From: Oryzomonas sp.
Lineage (GTDB): Bacteria; Desulfobacterota; Desulfuromonadia; Geobacterales; Pseudopelobacteraceae
Reading direction: 5' to 3'
DNA: 64,000 nt
Assembly: GCA_031292255.1 (NCBI GenBank)
Contig: JARLHN010000018.1
Span: forward strand, 94,868-158,867
The translations under genes and the position numbers were made by a program. How positions within the stretch are numbered: the first letter of the stretch is position 1; each line of letters starts with the position of its first letter. The notes beneath the pieces were generated by a model. It was not told the origin of the DNA. It worked only from the letters and a program-made list of their open reading frames with translations, and did no database searches. Shown one piece after another: positions 1 through 10,007 of the stretch.

Positions 1-538
1 TGAATACCTGAAGATGTTTTTCCCTGTAGAAATCAATTAGCCGGTTGACGGCATCGGCTGCTATAAACGGGTCCTTATGCCGGAATGAAATCTGTAACAC
101 ACTGGATTTTTTCATTCCTTCCACTTTAAGTGCTTTTTGGAATTTCTCTATTGCAGCATCCATCGGTTTTACCTTCGCAGGAGGATTTTTCAGGAGTTCC
201 GGATACATCTTTTCCAACGTCAGAGTTGCAATAACTTTCTCGATTAAATCCCTATTATTCAAAATCTGTATCTCGGAGTTGATTACTTCTTCCTGGTTCA
301 ATGACATGATTGGCGCGTTGTTGCCAATTTCGGATCTGTTCATGTACTCCCTGCCTATTTTGACGAGAATACTCGCTTCCGACTCATAGACAGGAGTGGT
401 CAGGAATGATGCGAAGGTCACGGTCACGACTACGGCAAAGAAAACAACCAGAATCATGGCTTTATTCTTAAACAAAACGGTAATGAACTCCCTCAGGCCT
501 GTTGCCTGTCTTTCCTGATTGTTATCCATGAGTTCCAT
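1..538 (-). CDS. Wzz/GumC-type polysaccharide chain-length protein, N-terminal part (cut by window edge)
   Basis: The reverse strand is open from an ATG at 538 to the window edge, giving about 179 residues. The visible part has a short cytoplasmic N-terminus, one membrane segment at about residues 28-46, then a 'PVYESEASILVK' stretch typical of the Wzz domain of chain-length determinant and polysaccharide co-polymerase proteins. These inner-membrane proteins set the length of exported polysaccharide. A GAGG sits 8 nt before the ATG at 538; a second in-frame ATG at 529 is possible. It lies 13 bp downstream of the export lipoprotein gene on the same strand, so the two are very likely co-transcribed. 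Whether a C-terminal tyrosine-kinase domain follows cannot be seen. Confidence 0.85.
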   Translation of the reverse strand, partial: MELMDNNQERQATGLREFITVLFKNKAMILVVFFAVVVTVTFASFLTTPVYESEASILVKIGREYMNRSEIGNNAPIMSLNQEEVINSEIQILNNRDLIEKVIATLTLEKMYPELLKNPPAKVKPMDAAIEKFQKALKVEGMKKSSVLQISFRHKDPFIAADAVNRLIDFYREKHLQVF

Positions 539-551
539 AATAGAGACCTCG

Positions 552-1262
552 TCAATAAATTATAGAAGTGTTTATGCCGTAGGTAATGCCCAGAATGGCC
601 GGGATGAGCCTGCGAATGTATTGGTCCACCCATACATCCATGTTGGCAATGGTAGTTTTGGGCACATACACGATATCATTGGGCTTGAGAGTGACATCCT
701 GGCTCATGTCGCTGTTGTCCAATGCCTTTTCCAGATTGAGTTGCATGGCGACCAGTTTATTATCGAGAGTCCGACGGATGACGATTACTCCGTTGAGCAA
801 AGCAGTGTCTTTTATTCCACCGGCCTGCGATATTGATTGCAAAACGGTCATTGGATCGGTTAACGGAACGAGCCCCGCTTTATTGACCTCTCCGTCAACA
901 AAAACCCGTTGGGCACTGAAAGTGCGGACAATGACGGCAATCTCGGGCTTGCTGATCTCGGCAGAGTATTTCTTTTTGAGCAAGTCGATAAGTTGCTGGG
1001 GGGTCAGGCCGGCGGCCATTATATCGTTGACCAACTGGAGGGAGATACGGCCGTCGGGACGAACTATGACCTGTTCATTCAGTTCGGGGTTGTAAAAGAA
1101 TTTAACATCCATCTGGTCGCCACCCTGAATCCGGTACTCCGTGGAAAGGGCTGGAGGCGATGGCGATGCGGCCGGAGGGGGGACCGAATTTATTACCGTC
1201 GTAGCGCATGCTGATAATGCCAGCATGAAGATGCCCAGCATCAATACACAAAACGCTTTCAT
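552..1262 (-). CDS. Polysaccharide export outer-membrane lipoprotein (Wza/GumB family)
   Basis: This 236-residue protein starts with a lipoprotein signal whose lipobox is LSAC, with the lipidated Cys at residue 19. A Poly_export domain follows at about residues 40-115 (EYRIQGGDQMDV start), then a soluble ligand-binding beta-grasp (SLBB) region. The family forms the periplasmic and outer-membrane channel for capsule or exopolysaccharide export. The ATG is preceded by a GGAGGG. It is shorter than E. coli Wza and resembles the compact GumB-like members of EPS loci. It lies just upstream of the Wzz-type gene, so the two form the beginning of an export operon that continues beyond the window. Confidence 0.9.
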   Translation of the reverse strand: MKAFCVLMLGIFMLALSACATTVINSVPPPAASPSPPALSTEYRIQGGDQMDVKFFYNPELNEQVIVRPDGRISLQLVNDIMAAGLTPQQLIDLLKKKYSAEISKPEIAVIVRTFSAQRVFVDGEVNKAGLVPLTDPMTVLQSISQAGGIKDTALLNGVIVIRRTLDNKLVAMQLNLEKALDNSDMSQDVTLKPNDIVYVPKTTIANMDVWVDQYIRRLIPAILGITYGINTSIIY

Positions 1263-1760
1263 AACGGCCCTCCAGTTTATGTTTTTCTGATTAACGCAAA
1301 AGCACCCGTGGGGATTGCTTCAATTGGATCAATACGGTTCTTGGCATTCGGTGTATGTATAAATGACTTCCGAGAGTTGCTGCTACGACAGATAACGTCT
1401 CAAACAGAAATTATGGTTAGCGGAAGATTGACGCTAATCAGATTTTTAATGTTTATTAAGCTTACACATTAATCCAATAGCCTCAACGACCTGTTTGGGT
1501 ATATTCCAATGGCAGGAAATGTATTTTTTCGAACACTAACGTGTTAATACAAACAGGTAGGGTAAATGAGGTAGGAAGTCCTAAAATCAGGGTTATGCCT
1601 TAACACCGCATAGAACACGTGAGTAGACGGAGCGCCAGCCGCTACATCAGCCGATAAGCGCATCAGCTCAAATGTAATGTTCGCTTGGGCTGTTTATCAT
1701 GGGAATGATTACGACGCTCATCCCATTCACACGGAATTAATCAGAAATAAGAGGATTTTT
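1263..1760. other. Intergenic region upstream of the polysaccharide export operon
   Basis: About 500 bp with no supportable gene. It is AT-rich compared with its surroundings and should hold the promoter of the export operon. Two small inverted repeats are visible: TTAGCG (1417-1422) with CGCTAA (1432-1437), and AACAC (1532-1536) with GTGTT (1541-1545). Either could be an operator, possibly for the adjacent LuxR-type regulator, but nothing here proves it. I did not find a convincing -24/-12 promoter. Confidence 0.4.
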
Positions 1761-2351
1761 TCAGTGGGCTCGATTAATAAGGGAAAGGAGTTGGGTGCGG
1801 CTGGAGACATTGAATTTTTTGAAAATCCTGCTGAGGTGGGCCTTAACGGTTTGTTCACTCAGGAACAGCTGCGCGGCAATTTCCTTGTTTTTCCTGCCCA
1901 ACGCGATCTGGTCCAGAATTTGTTGTTCTCGATTGCTGGCTTTATTGATCCTGCCGTTCTTGGTGATTGTTCCGGCCTCACAAAGAAGTGCCTTCAGGCA
2001 GTCGTTGTCAATCCATATCTGCCCTCCGTGCACAGCCTTCAGCGCTCTCCTCATTAAAGAGACATCCATGTCCGGCGAAAGGACGCCATGAAGCATGTAC
2101 AACAAAAGCAAGGTTACCACCTCTTCCTGCGGCAGGCCGGTATCCAGCAGAATGAGCTTCGCCTCGGGCCATTGGGAGACGAAGTCATGGGTTAGACTTT
2201 CATTATCCACAATTATCACATCCGGCCTGTAGTCAAATGCGGCGTTCCCGTGCTCAATCAGGAAACAATTGTCGCAATCGTCTTCTCTCTTGAGCAAATC
2301 ACGGAGCGCCTCACTGATTATCCGACTTTTCAGGCTGATTAGCGTATTCAT
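1761..2351 (-). CDS. LuxR/FixJ-type DNA-binding regulator with degenerate receiver domain
   Basis: This 196-residue protein has a C-terminal LuxR/GerE helix-turn-helix at about residues 138-192 (SNREQQILDQIALG, then SEQTVKAHLSRIFKKF). The N-terminal half is receiver-like: it keeps a 'DVIIVDNESL' strand where the phosphoacceptor Asp would lie. The paired acidic residues normally found after the first strand are absent, so phosphorylation in the usual way is doubtful. It reads in the same direction as the export operon and lies 498 bp upstream of it. This suggests local control of polysaccharide genes, which is inference. An AAGGGG-type ribosome binding site precedes the ATG. Confidence 0.85.
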   Translation of the reverse strand: MNTLISLKSRIISEALRDLLKREDDCDNCFLIEHGNAAFDYRPDVIIVDNESLTHDFVSQWPEAKLILLDTGLPQEEVVTLLLLYMLHGVLSPDMDVSLMRRALKAVHGGQIWIDNDCLKALLCEAGTITKNGRINKASNREQQILDQIALGRKNKEIAAQLFLSEQTVKAHLSRIFKKFNVSSRTQLLSLINRAH

Positions 2352-2728
2352 AACTCTTTTCCCCTTCGCCTCTAAGGATGATCTTCCAAGGAGCGGTACA
2401 ATAGGGAGCTACAGCCACCATGGCGCATAATTGAAACGCAATGAGCTGTACAAGACGGCCATTCCGCGGCGGATGCTACTGATCCCGGGATACTGATTAC
2501 CATCAGTTAATTCAAGTTATGTCGCTGCGAAAGTTGAATTATGATGTAGTTTATCAATAAGGAATCAAACGTCAAGTCGGGCAGACTACTATCCGGTCAC
2601 GTATTGCCATAAGTTCATCTTCATCCACACCTTATGGGCCTCTTCGGGCCGGTGACTTTCGAATCGCCCGTTTTTTATGCGTTGATAACCCATATTCAGT
2701 CGAAGGCGGTATTCCGCCAGACCCGGCG
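2352..2728. other. Intergenic region, no gene seen
   Basis: A 377-bp gap between the LuxR-type regulator (starting at 2351) and the end of the secreted LamG-like protein. Short reading frames here look like shadows, without ribosome binding sites or recognisable motifs. I see no clear terminator or repeat. Confidence 0.4.
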
Positions 2729-3352
2729 TCAGGGTACGGTGACCGCCAGGTCATCAAAGAACGTCTGGGCATCCGCTTTCGTCCAGAGGCCGATCCGGCC
2801 TGCTTCCGTATAGGTTGAATCCCGGATGTCCAGGTACTTGTTCCCGTCACAGTAACACTCGATGTGGTTTCCCACCATGACAATCCTGAGTATGTGCCAG
2901 CCGGAGATCGGCATGATACCGGTCCTTGCCAGTTCGATGCGACCGTTATTCAGCACCTTGTAAAGCCGATATTTGCTCTCAAGCGGGTTGTAGCAGGCCA
3001 CATAGTAGTTCCTGGCATCTTTCGCCCGCCAGACGAGCCCTCCCCCCTGTTCTTTCGTCCCCCCGATTGCACGCATCTTCACGGTAAGGTCTACATCCCG
3101 GTAACTTGTCCCGGCAACAAGGGCAAGATTGAAGGTGTCATCCGAGCTTTTCGCCATCTGGGCCAGCACATTCGGCTTCGACGGTGCCGTAGCATCAGGC
3201 TTCACCTTCCATTGTCCCGCAGCCGCGTAAAAGCCCTCGGCAAGCACGCCTGGCCGGGCATTGTCGAACTTCCACGTCTTTACCGCCTCCGAAGCCAAGC
3301 AGGCCGCGGCTACGCCCAGCATCATCATGGCGGTGATGACCGTTGTCTTCAT
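2729..3352 (-). CDS. Secreted LamG/concanavalin A-like (DUF1080-type) protein
   Basis: About 207 residues from the ATG at 3352, chosen because a GGGGGAAA lies just upstream and a signal peptide begins there (MKTTVITAMMMLGVAAACLASEA). The mature part resembles the concanavalin A-like jelly-roll of the 3-keto-disaccharide hydrolase/DUF1080 family, with a 'GGGLVWRAKDARNYY' strand, a central 'GWHILRIVMVGNHIECYCDG' strand and a final 'TFFDDLAV' motif. The product is expected outside the cytoplasm and may bind or act on carbohydrate; the substrate is unknown. Its promoter region, ribosome binding site and first few codons are duplicated at 5039-5100, beside tRNA-His. Confidence 0.75.
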   Translation of the reverse strand: MKTTVITAMMMLGVAAACLASEAVKTWKFDNARPGVLAEGFYAAAGQWKVKPDATAPSKPNVLAQMAKSSDDTFNLALVAGTSYRDVDLTVKMRAIGGTKEQGGGLVWRAKDARNYYVACYNPLESKYRLYKVLNNGRIELARTGIMPISGWHILRIVMVGNHIECYCDGNKYLDIRDSTYTEAGRIGLWTKADAQTFFDDLAVTVP

Positions 3353-3763
3353 AACCGTTTCCCCCGCGATCGGATGTGCTCCGCTTGATAACACTATAGC
3401 AGGTAATGATAATTAGGCCACTTCCGGCGCATTTTAATTGTATCGTGAAACAGACCAGTCTCGATAAAGGTCGAAGGGGAGAATTACCTGCATCCGGGGC
3501 GTTTCTATCGTTTAACCCTGGCGTTCTGAGTGTCGATGCAGAAACTGTCATCCAACAACGCCCCTGCCCGTCCCCGGCTGCGGAATTGTCGCATGAATGG
3601 AGATCATTTGAAATTTCGTGCTTGAATGGCCGTATATTCCGGATTATAAATAGCGAAAGCCCCTGTCATGGCCGCAACTTTTGGTTAAAGTTTTGGTCAA
3701 AGTCAGGGGCTGTATGCTGATAACTATTTATAGTTGTTGGTAATTAAATGGGGTGGCTGGTGG
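3340..3763. repeat. Direct repeat copy A of the tRNA-His-adjacent segment
   Basis: This stretch matches 5039-5577 in the same orientation with scattered substitutions. It runs from the first codons of the LamG-like gene, through its upstream region and a palindromic terminator-like block (AGCCCCTG at 3658-3665, CAGGGGCT at 3704-3711), to a 15-bp piece of the 3' end of a tRNA-His gene at 3749-3763. Copy A lacks a block of about 114 bp that copy B has at 5347-5460. The match stops inside the tRNA 3' end, as expected for a truncated duplicate of the tRNA gene. Confidence 0.85.
3749..3763 (-). pseudogene. Remnant of the tRNA-His 3' end
   Basis: On the minus strand these bases read CCACCAGCCACCCCA, which matches the acceptor arm, discriminator and CCA of the intact tRNA-His at 5562-5637 with one mismatch. 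The rest of the tRNA is absent. It marks the right end of repeat copy A. Confidence 0.7.
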
Positions 3764-3771
3764 AAGTAACC

Positions 3772-3831
3772 GGTAATTCCGGGGACGGTATAGAGAACTT
3801 AGGTCAATTAAATATATGTCCCCAGAATTCC
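3772..3831. repeat. REP-like imperfect palindrome, possibly a transposase-associated remnant
   Basis: GGTAATTCCGGGGAC at 3772-3786 is nearly the reverse complement of GTCCCCAGAATTCC at 3818-3831, with an AT-rich centre. From memory, similar 'aattccggggac' palindromes flank REP-associated tyrosine transposase (Y1_Tnp) genes in related bacteria. No transposase is present, so this would be a solo or remnant element. The family link is inference. Confidence 0.5.
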
Positions 3832-3859
3832 ATTCTTACCTTCAACAATTCTCTTTTCA

Positions 3860-4663
3860 TTATTCCACATGTATCTTCAGAGCTTCTTCCAAATAAGGCT
3901 TTAGTTTTGCATCATTTATAGTGCATACATCTGTGTTTTTCTCTAAAACTGTTAAAAATGATTGTAACGATATGTTTAAAGCATTGCATGCAGTTGTCAA
4001 AATATTTAATGTGCCATTGTCGTTTGGAATCAATTTAATAGATTTAACGTTATAACATTCATCTAAATCAAGGTGTTGTTCCATATCCTTGATGGTTGCA
4101 TGCACTGATCTACTAATAAACGCATAAACAGTAGTATACCAGTTATGTAGACCTGCTATTCTAGCAAAGTCTTCAGTTCTATATCTTAAATATTTAATCT
4201 CTTTAAGTGTATCTTGTATCTCAGATTTAATTTGCTTGGCTGATTTTTTATCAGCTTCAGAATATACTTCGTCCTTATCCTCTATGATCTTGTTTGCTAG
4301 TTTAAGCCTTTCCAATTCATCGTTTAATACATATGCCTTAAGGGCATCATCATCTTTTGAAATAGACACAAGAACAAACATGGCCTCTATTAATGCTCTA
4401 AGCATCACATTTGCTGATGATACCATCCCACGAGTGACAAGTACATAAGTTCCCTGGAAATGCTCCATTATTCTAAGAAATAGACATGATATAATATGTT
4501 TTTTATTATCCTTATTGCTTAAGCTTACTTCACGTAATGATTCATAACAGATAGAATTAAATTGCTCTGCTAGCATAAAAAGCTCTAGGTAATGTTGGCG
4601 ATTGTCATCAATCCAAACCTTAACATCTTCTCCAAGAAACCCATTCTTTGAGTAAGGAGCCAT
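3860..4663 (-). CDS. DUF5677-type protein of unknown function, AT-rich
   Basis: This 267-residue protein is mostly alpha-helical. Its central 'RALIEAMFVLVSI' helix and later 'ISRSVHATIKD' motif recall the DUF5677 family, often found on mobile or accessory DNA. Function is not established. The gene is much richer in A and T than its neighbours and uses AT-ending codons, a sign of transfer. The ATG at 4663 is preceded by TTAGGGGGGGATA. It lies just downstream, in its own reading direction, of a group II intron remnant (4711-5019), at the position where the intron-encoded protein would normally start. It has no operon partner. Confidence 0.7.
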   Translation of the reverse strand: MAPYSKNGFLGEDVKVWIDDNRQHYLELFMLAEQFNSICYESLREVSLSNKDNKKHIISCLFLRIMEHFQGTYVLVTRGMVSSANVMLRALIEAMFVLVSISKDDDALKAYVLNDELERLKLANKIIEDKDEVYSEADKKSAKQIKSEIQDTLKEIKYLRYRTEDFARIAGLHNWYTTVYAFISRSVHATIKDMEQHLDLDECYNVKSIKLIPNDNGTLNILTTACNALNISLQSFLTVLEKNTDVCTINDAKLKPYLEEALKIHVE

Positions 4664-4710
4664 TATCCCCCCCTAATTTATGAATATTTCAGCTTGATCG
4701 TTAATAAAAA

Positions 4711-5019
4711 CTACTGAAGGTAGAGTAGAGAACAGGTTTTACCCTGCCCTCCCTCATCAAACCGTGTGTGCGGTTTTCCCGCACACGGCTTTCCGATGTT
4801 CTTCACCGTGAGGCATGCGCTTTCGTCCAACCCGCTGTCGTCGGCACTTTGTACAGGGCGCACTTTTGGTACAGTACGACCCCTTGTTGCCAAGACGCCG
4901 CTCCCTTGAGCTACCGGGGTAAACGGACAACTCCCCGGACGGGACTTAAACCCGTTAGATAGCCAACTGTTACTGCGTACGGTCGTGTCTCCATTTTTCA
5001 TTTTATGAAGAATGGAGAC
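4711..5019 (-). mobile_element. Group II intron remnant (RNA domains upstream of the ORF position)
   Basis: On the minus strand the sequence reads like the 3' part of domain I through the start of domain IV of a bacterial group II intron. Features I recognise are 'AAGTCCCGTCCGGGG', a GTGTGCGGGAAAACCGCACAC hairpin (about 4760-4790), 'CACGGTTTGATGAGG' and the terminal 'CTCTACTCTACC' near 4720-4732. No reverse transcriptase ORF is present, and I found no domain V/VI catalytic hairpin downstream. The intron therefore looks incomplete and inactive. The identification rests on remembered motifs and not on a covariance search. Confidence 0.6.
4987..5019. repeat. Long hairpin with 15-bp arms
   Basis: The arms at 4987-5001 and 5005-5019 pair at 14 of 15 positions around a 3-nt loop. 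It lies at the outer end of the intron remnant and close to the left boundary of repeat copy B. It could be a terminator stem or an insertion target hairpin. Confidence 0.6.
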
Positions 5020-5038
5020 GCATCCCTATCTGATTTCC

Positions 5039-5577
5039 CCGTTGTCTTCATCACCGTTCCCCCCGCGATCGTATGTGTTCCACTTGATACCACTATAGCA
5101 GGTAATGATAATTAGGCCACTTCCGGCGCATTTTAATTGTTTCGTGAAACAGACCGGTCTCGATAAAGGTCGAAGGGCAGAATTACCTGCATCCGGGGCG
5201 TTTCTACCGTTTAACCCTGGCGTTCTGGGTGTCGATGCAGTAACTGTCATCCAACAACGCCCCTGCCCGTCCCCGGTTGCGGAGTTGTCGCATGAATAGA
5301 GATCATTTGAAATTTCGTGCTTGAATGGCCGTATATTCCGGATTATCCTTGAACCGTAAACGGAAATCAGCCGAGAGGGGGTAACGGAAATGAGAGGAAC
5401 AACGGACAGCCTTCACGGACCGGCCCCCTCGGAAGACGGCTCTGCCGGTCATTGCATCCTAAATAGCGAAAGCCCCTGCCATGGCCGCAACTTTTGGTTA
5501 AAGTCTTGGTCAATGTCAGGGGCTGTATGCCGTTAACTACTTAAAGTAGTTGGTAAGTAAATGGGGTGGCTAGTGGG
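5039..5577. repeat. Direct repeat copy B, running into intact tRNA-His
   Basis: Matches 3340-3763 in the same orientation. Its left end includes a copy of the ribosome binding site and first four codons (MKTT) of the LamG-like gene, which then run out of frame with anything recognisable. Its right end is the 3' end of the complete tRNA-His. It carries an extra block at 5347-5460 that copy A lacks; this block contains the inverted repeat GACCGGC (5418-5424) / GCCGGTC (5444-5450). Confidence 0.85.
5461..5524 (-). terminator. Terminator-like palindrome downstream of tRNA-His
   Basis: On the minus strand AGCCCCTG (5524-5517) and CAGGGGCT (5478-5471) form an 8-bp GC-rich stem around a structured 38-nt loop, followed by TTTCGCTATTT. 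It lies 38 bp after the tRNA 3' end. The long loop makes it atypical as a Rho-independent terminator. It is conserved in repeat copy A. Confidence 0.5.
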
Positions 5578-5637
5578 ATTTGAACCCACGTATGTACGAG
5601 TCACAGTCGTAAGTGTTAACCGCTTCACCATAGCCAC
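5562..5637 (-). tRNA. tRNA-His (GTG anticodon)
   Basis: The minus strand folds as a cloverleaf. The acceptor GTGGCTA pairs with TAGCCAC, the anticodon loop holds CTGTGAC with anticodon GTG, and the T arm is GTGGGTTCAAATCCCAC. The discriminator is C and CCA is encoded. The base at 5638 is G, which supplies the extra G-1 that defines tRNA-His. The transcript should be 76-77 nt. It is the intact copy beside the duplicated segment. Confidence 0.95.
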
Positions 5638-5652
5638 CACAAAGAGTCTTTT

Positions 5653-5681
5653 TATATATCCCGAAACAGGGGAATCGTCAA
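5653..5681 (-). promoter_or_regulatory. Sigma-70 promoter for tRNA-His
   Basis: On the minus strand TTGACG (5681-5676) and TATATA (5658-5653) are separated by exactly 17 bp. The tRNA begins about 15 nt downstream. The match to the -35/-10 consensus and the spacing are both good. Confidence 0.75.
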
Positions 5682-5821
5682 GCCTAAAATCTGTTTTTCT
5701 TGGCCGGTACCATCCTGCTGCTGTTCCTCGATGATTTTCTGATCTTGCAGAGGGATTTTTGTGGTAGGCTTGCCTGCGTCACATATCATAGCAGCAGAGC
5801 ATCTTTTGTTACGAGGCAGAC

Positions 5822-8515
<2,694 letters not shown>

Positions 8516-8538
8516 ACATCCAAAAAACGGCAGTCAAT

Positions 8539-8668
8539 AACCACAAAGACACAAAGGGCACAAAGAAATTCAACTGCTTATGAAAATAAAGACTCGAACC
8601 AAACTGGTGAAAGATTTTGGTAAGACGGCTGATTGATCTTCCTTCGTGTACTTTGTGTCTTTGTGGTT
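8539..8668. repeat. Palindromic CACAAAG-type element with perfect 18-bp arms
   Basis: AACCACAAAGACACAAAG at 8539-8556 is exactly reverse-complemented at 8651-8668. The element of about 130 bp fills most of the gap after sucA. Similar 'ccacaaagacacaaag' palindromes are scattered through the intergenic DNA of many bacteria. There is no ORF inside. Confidence 0.8.
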
Positions 8669-8723
8669 CAAATGCTTTTTTAGGATCATAACAATACCAC
8701 CAGATCAACTATCCGGGGATTCT

Positions 8724-9935
8724 ATGCCAGATTTGTTATTCATATCCGACAAACCCAAGGTGGAGCAGATCAGGGATCTGCTCCAGCCGATGCTCAAGCT
8801 CGAAATCGGCGTGACGGCAGACGTCGAACGCGCCATGAAGGACGTCCTCAACCATCCTCCGTCCGTCATCTGCATCCAGGAGCAGGTGGCTGGTACAACG
8901 GCCGAGGAGATTGTCAGGCAGATTCTGACCATACCGGAAAACGGGACACCCCTGTTTGTCCTTTTGCGCGAGGGAGACGACACCGCCGTGCCGCCTGAAC
9001 AGCTCTTCACACATGTCATTGACCTGAACCTGCCCGTGGAACAGCTTGTCAAGAGCATCCTCCGCGCAGTTCTTCAGCCTGCCTTGAAACTCCGCTGGAG
9101 TGAGATCTACACCTCTCGTGAACAGGATTGGCCGGCTGTTTCCCTCCATGAAGAGACGGAGCCTGACGGGGCACCCGCTGCGCCGACCAAAAGCCAGATC
9201 CCGGCTGAACTGTTGAAGGCGTTTGAACATAACTACCGCTCCCGTCACCGAGACAGATGGCTGAAATATGCCACCGTCTCCCTGACGGCATGCCTGGCGG
9301 TGTTCGCTTGGCACCTGACATCCCGCAGACACGACCAGATCGGCACCATCTCCCATACACTCTCCGCACGTCCGGCGACGCAACAGCCTGCGGTTACACC
9401 GGTTTCGCCGACCAAAAAGAATACCCCTACCACGCCCCCTTCTTCCGCTGCAATCGTCCAGATGGTTCCGGCGGCGGCCCCGGTTCCGCCGGCCAAAAAG
9501 AGTACCCCTACCCCGGCCCCCTCTTCCGCTGCAATCGTCCAGAAGGCTCCGGCGACCCCGCGCAAGCCTGTCGCCGGCACGGCCAAGACGTTCAAGCTGC
9601 CGTCGTTTATCCCGAAAAAGGGCCGGGACAGCGCCTACTCCCGACAGAAACCGGGCTGGGAGCGTTATACCGATTCAACTCGCGAATTCCGCATCCTCAG
9701 GTCGGGCAACCGCATCAAAGCCGTCCAGGTGCTGGCGACAACGCCAGACACCATCAGCCAGCCTTTTCTTAAATCGGTCCTGGGGGAAATTTCAGGAACA
9801 AACACCTATCGGGAAACTTCTCAAAAGGAAGAACACGGATTTCTGGTCAAGCGTGGCAGCGCAGGGCCGGGTGTCAAAATCCTGATCTATACCCAGAAAT
9901 CCAGGATTCGAGCCTTTGTGATCTCCATTAGTTGA
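8724..9935 (+). CDS. Membrane-anchored receiver-like protein with Pro/Ala-rich linker, function unknown
   Basis: About 403 residues from the ATG at 8724, preceded by GGGGAT. The N-terminal 120 residues are receiver-like ('DLLFISDKPKVEQIRDLLQPML', 'PPSVICIQEQ'), but the phosphoacceptor position is not clearly Asp, so signalling by phosphorylation is doubtful. One membrane segment lies at about residues 180-198 (ATVSLTACLAVFAWHL). A Pro/Thr/Ala-rich periplasmic linker follows, containing two copies of an 81-bp (27-residue) repeat, then a C-terminal domain of about 110 residues that I do not recognise. The next gene is a secreted cytochrome. No function can be assigned. Confidence 0.7.
   Translation: MPDLLFISDKPKVEQIRDLLQPMLKLEIGVTADVERAMKDVLNHPPSVICIQEQVAGTTAEEIVRQILTIPENGTPLFVLLREGDDTAVPPEQLFTHVIDLNLPVEQLVKSILRAVLQPALKLRWSEIYTSREQDWPAVSLHEETEPDGAPAAPTKSQIPAELLKAFEHNYRSRHRDRWLKYATVSLTACLAVFAWHLTSRRHDQIGTISHTLSARPATQQPAVTPVSPTKKNTPTTPPSSAAIVQMVPAAAPVPPAKKSTPTPAPSSAAIVQKAPATPRKPVAGTAKTFKLPSFIPKKGRDSAYSRQKPGWERYTDSTREFRILRSGNRIKAVQVLATTPDTISQPFLKSVLGEISGTNTYRETSQKEEHGFLVKRGSAGPGVKILIYTQKSRIRAFVISIS
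9401..9562 (+). repeat. Two tandem 81-bp repeats inside the linker of the membrane protein
   Basis: The unit starting at 9401 (ggtttcgccgaccaaaaaga) recurs at 9482 (ggttccgccggccaaaaaga) with few differences. The encoded units both carry a KK-T-P run and 'SSAAIVQ'. The period is a multiple of three, so the frame is kept. Confidence 0.8.
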
Positions 9936-10007
9936 AGACACGGCCCGATATTCAAAGAATTGCAGTGAATGCACTTTAATTTATCACACCACGGGAGACT
10001 GAAAACT

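Larger units (their letters stand above)
4664..5561. other. Gene-poor stretch: intron remnant, hairpin and repeat copy B
   Basis: Nearly 900 bp without a supportable protein gene. From left to right it holds a group II intron remnant (4711-5019) that contains a long hairpin, and repeat copy B (5039-5577), which includes an extra 114-bp structured block and the tRNA-His terminator-like palindrome. Confidence 0.6.

Noticed and set aside
3195-3551. Frames at 3195-3551 and 5026-5250 that look like paralogous proteins
   Set aside because: Their similarity comes from the DNA duplication, and they overlap the promoter and start of the LamG-like gene.
3764-3859. A group II intron 3' end (domains V-VI) after the DUF5677 gene
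   Set aside because: No domain V-type hairpin is visible on the minus strand; the only palindrome is the REP-like one.
4711-5001. A 96-residue frame with 'PHTRFDEGGQG'
   Set aside because: This peptide is what group II intron RNA yields when translated; the structured RNA explains the conservation better than a protein.
8516-8723. sucB expected after sucA
   Set aside because: Only a palindromic element is present, and the next gene is unrelated.
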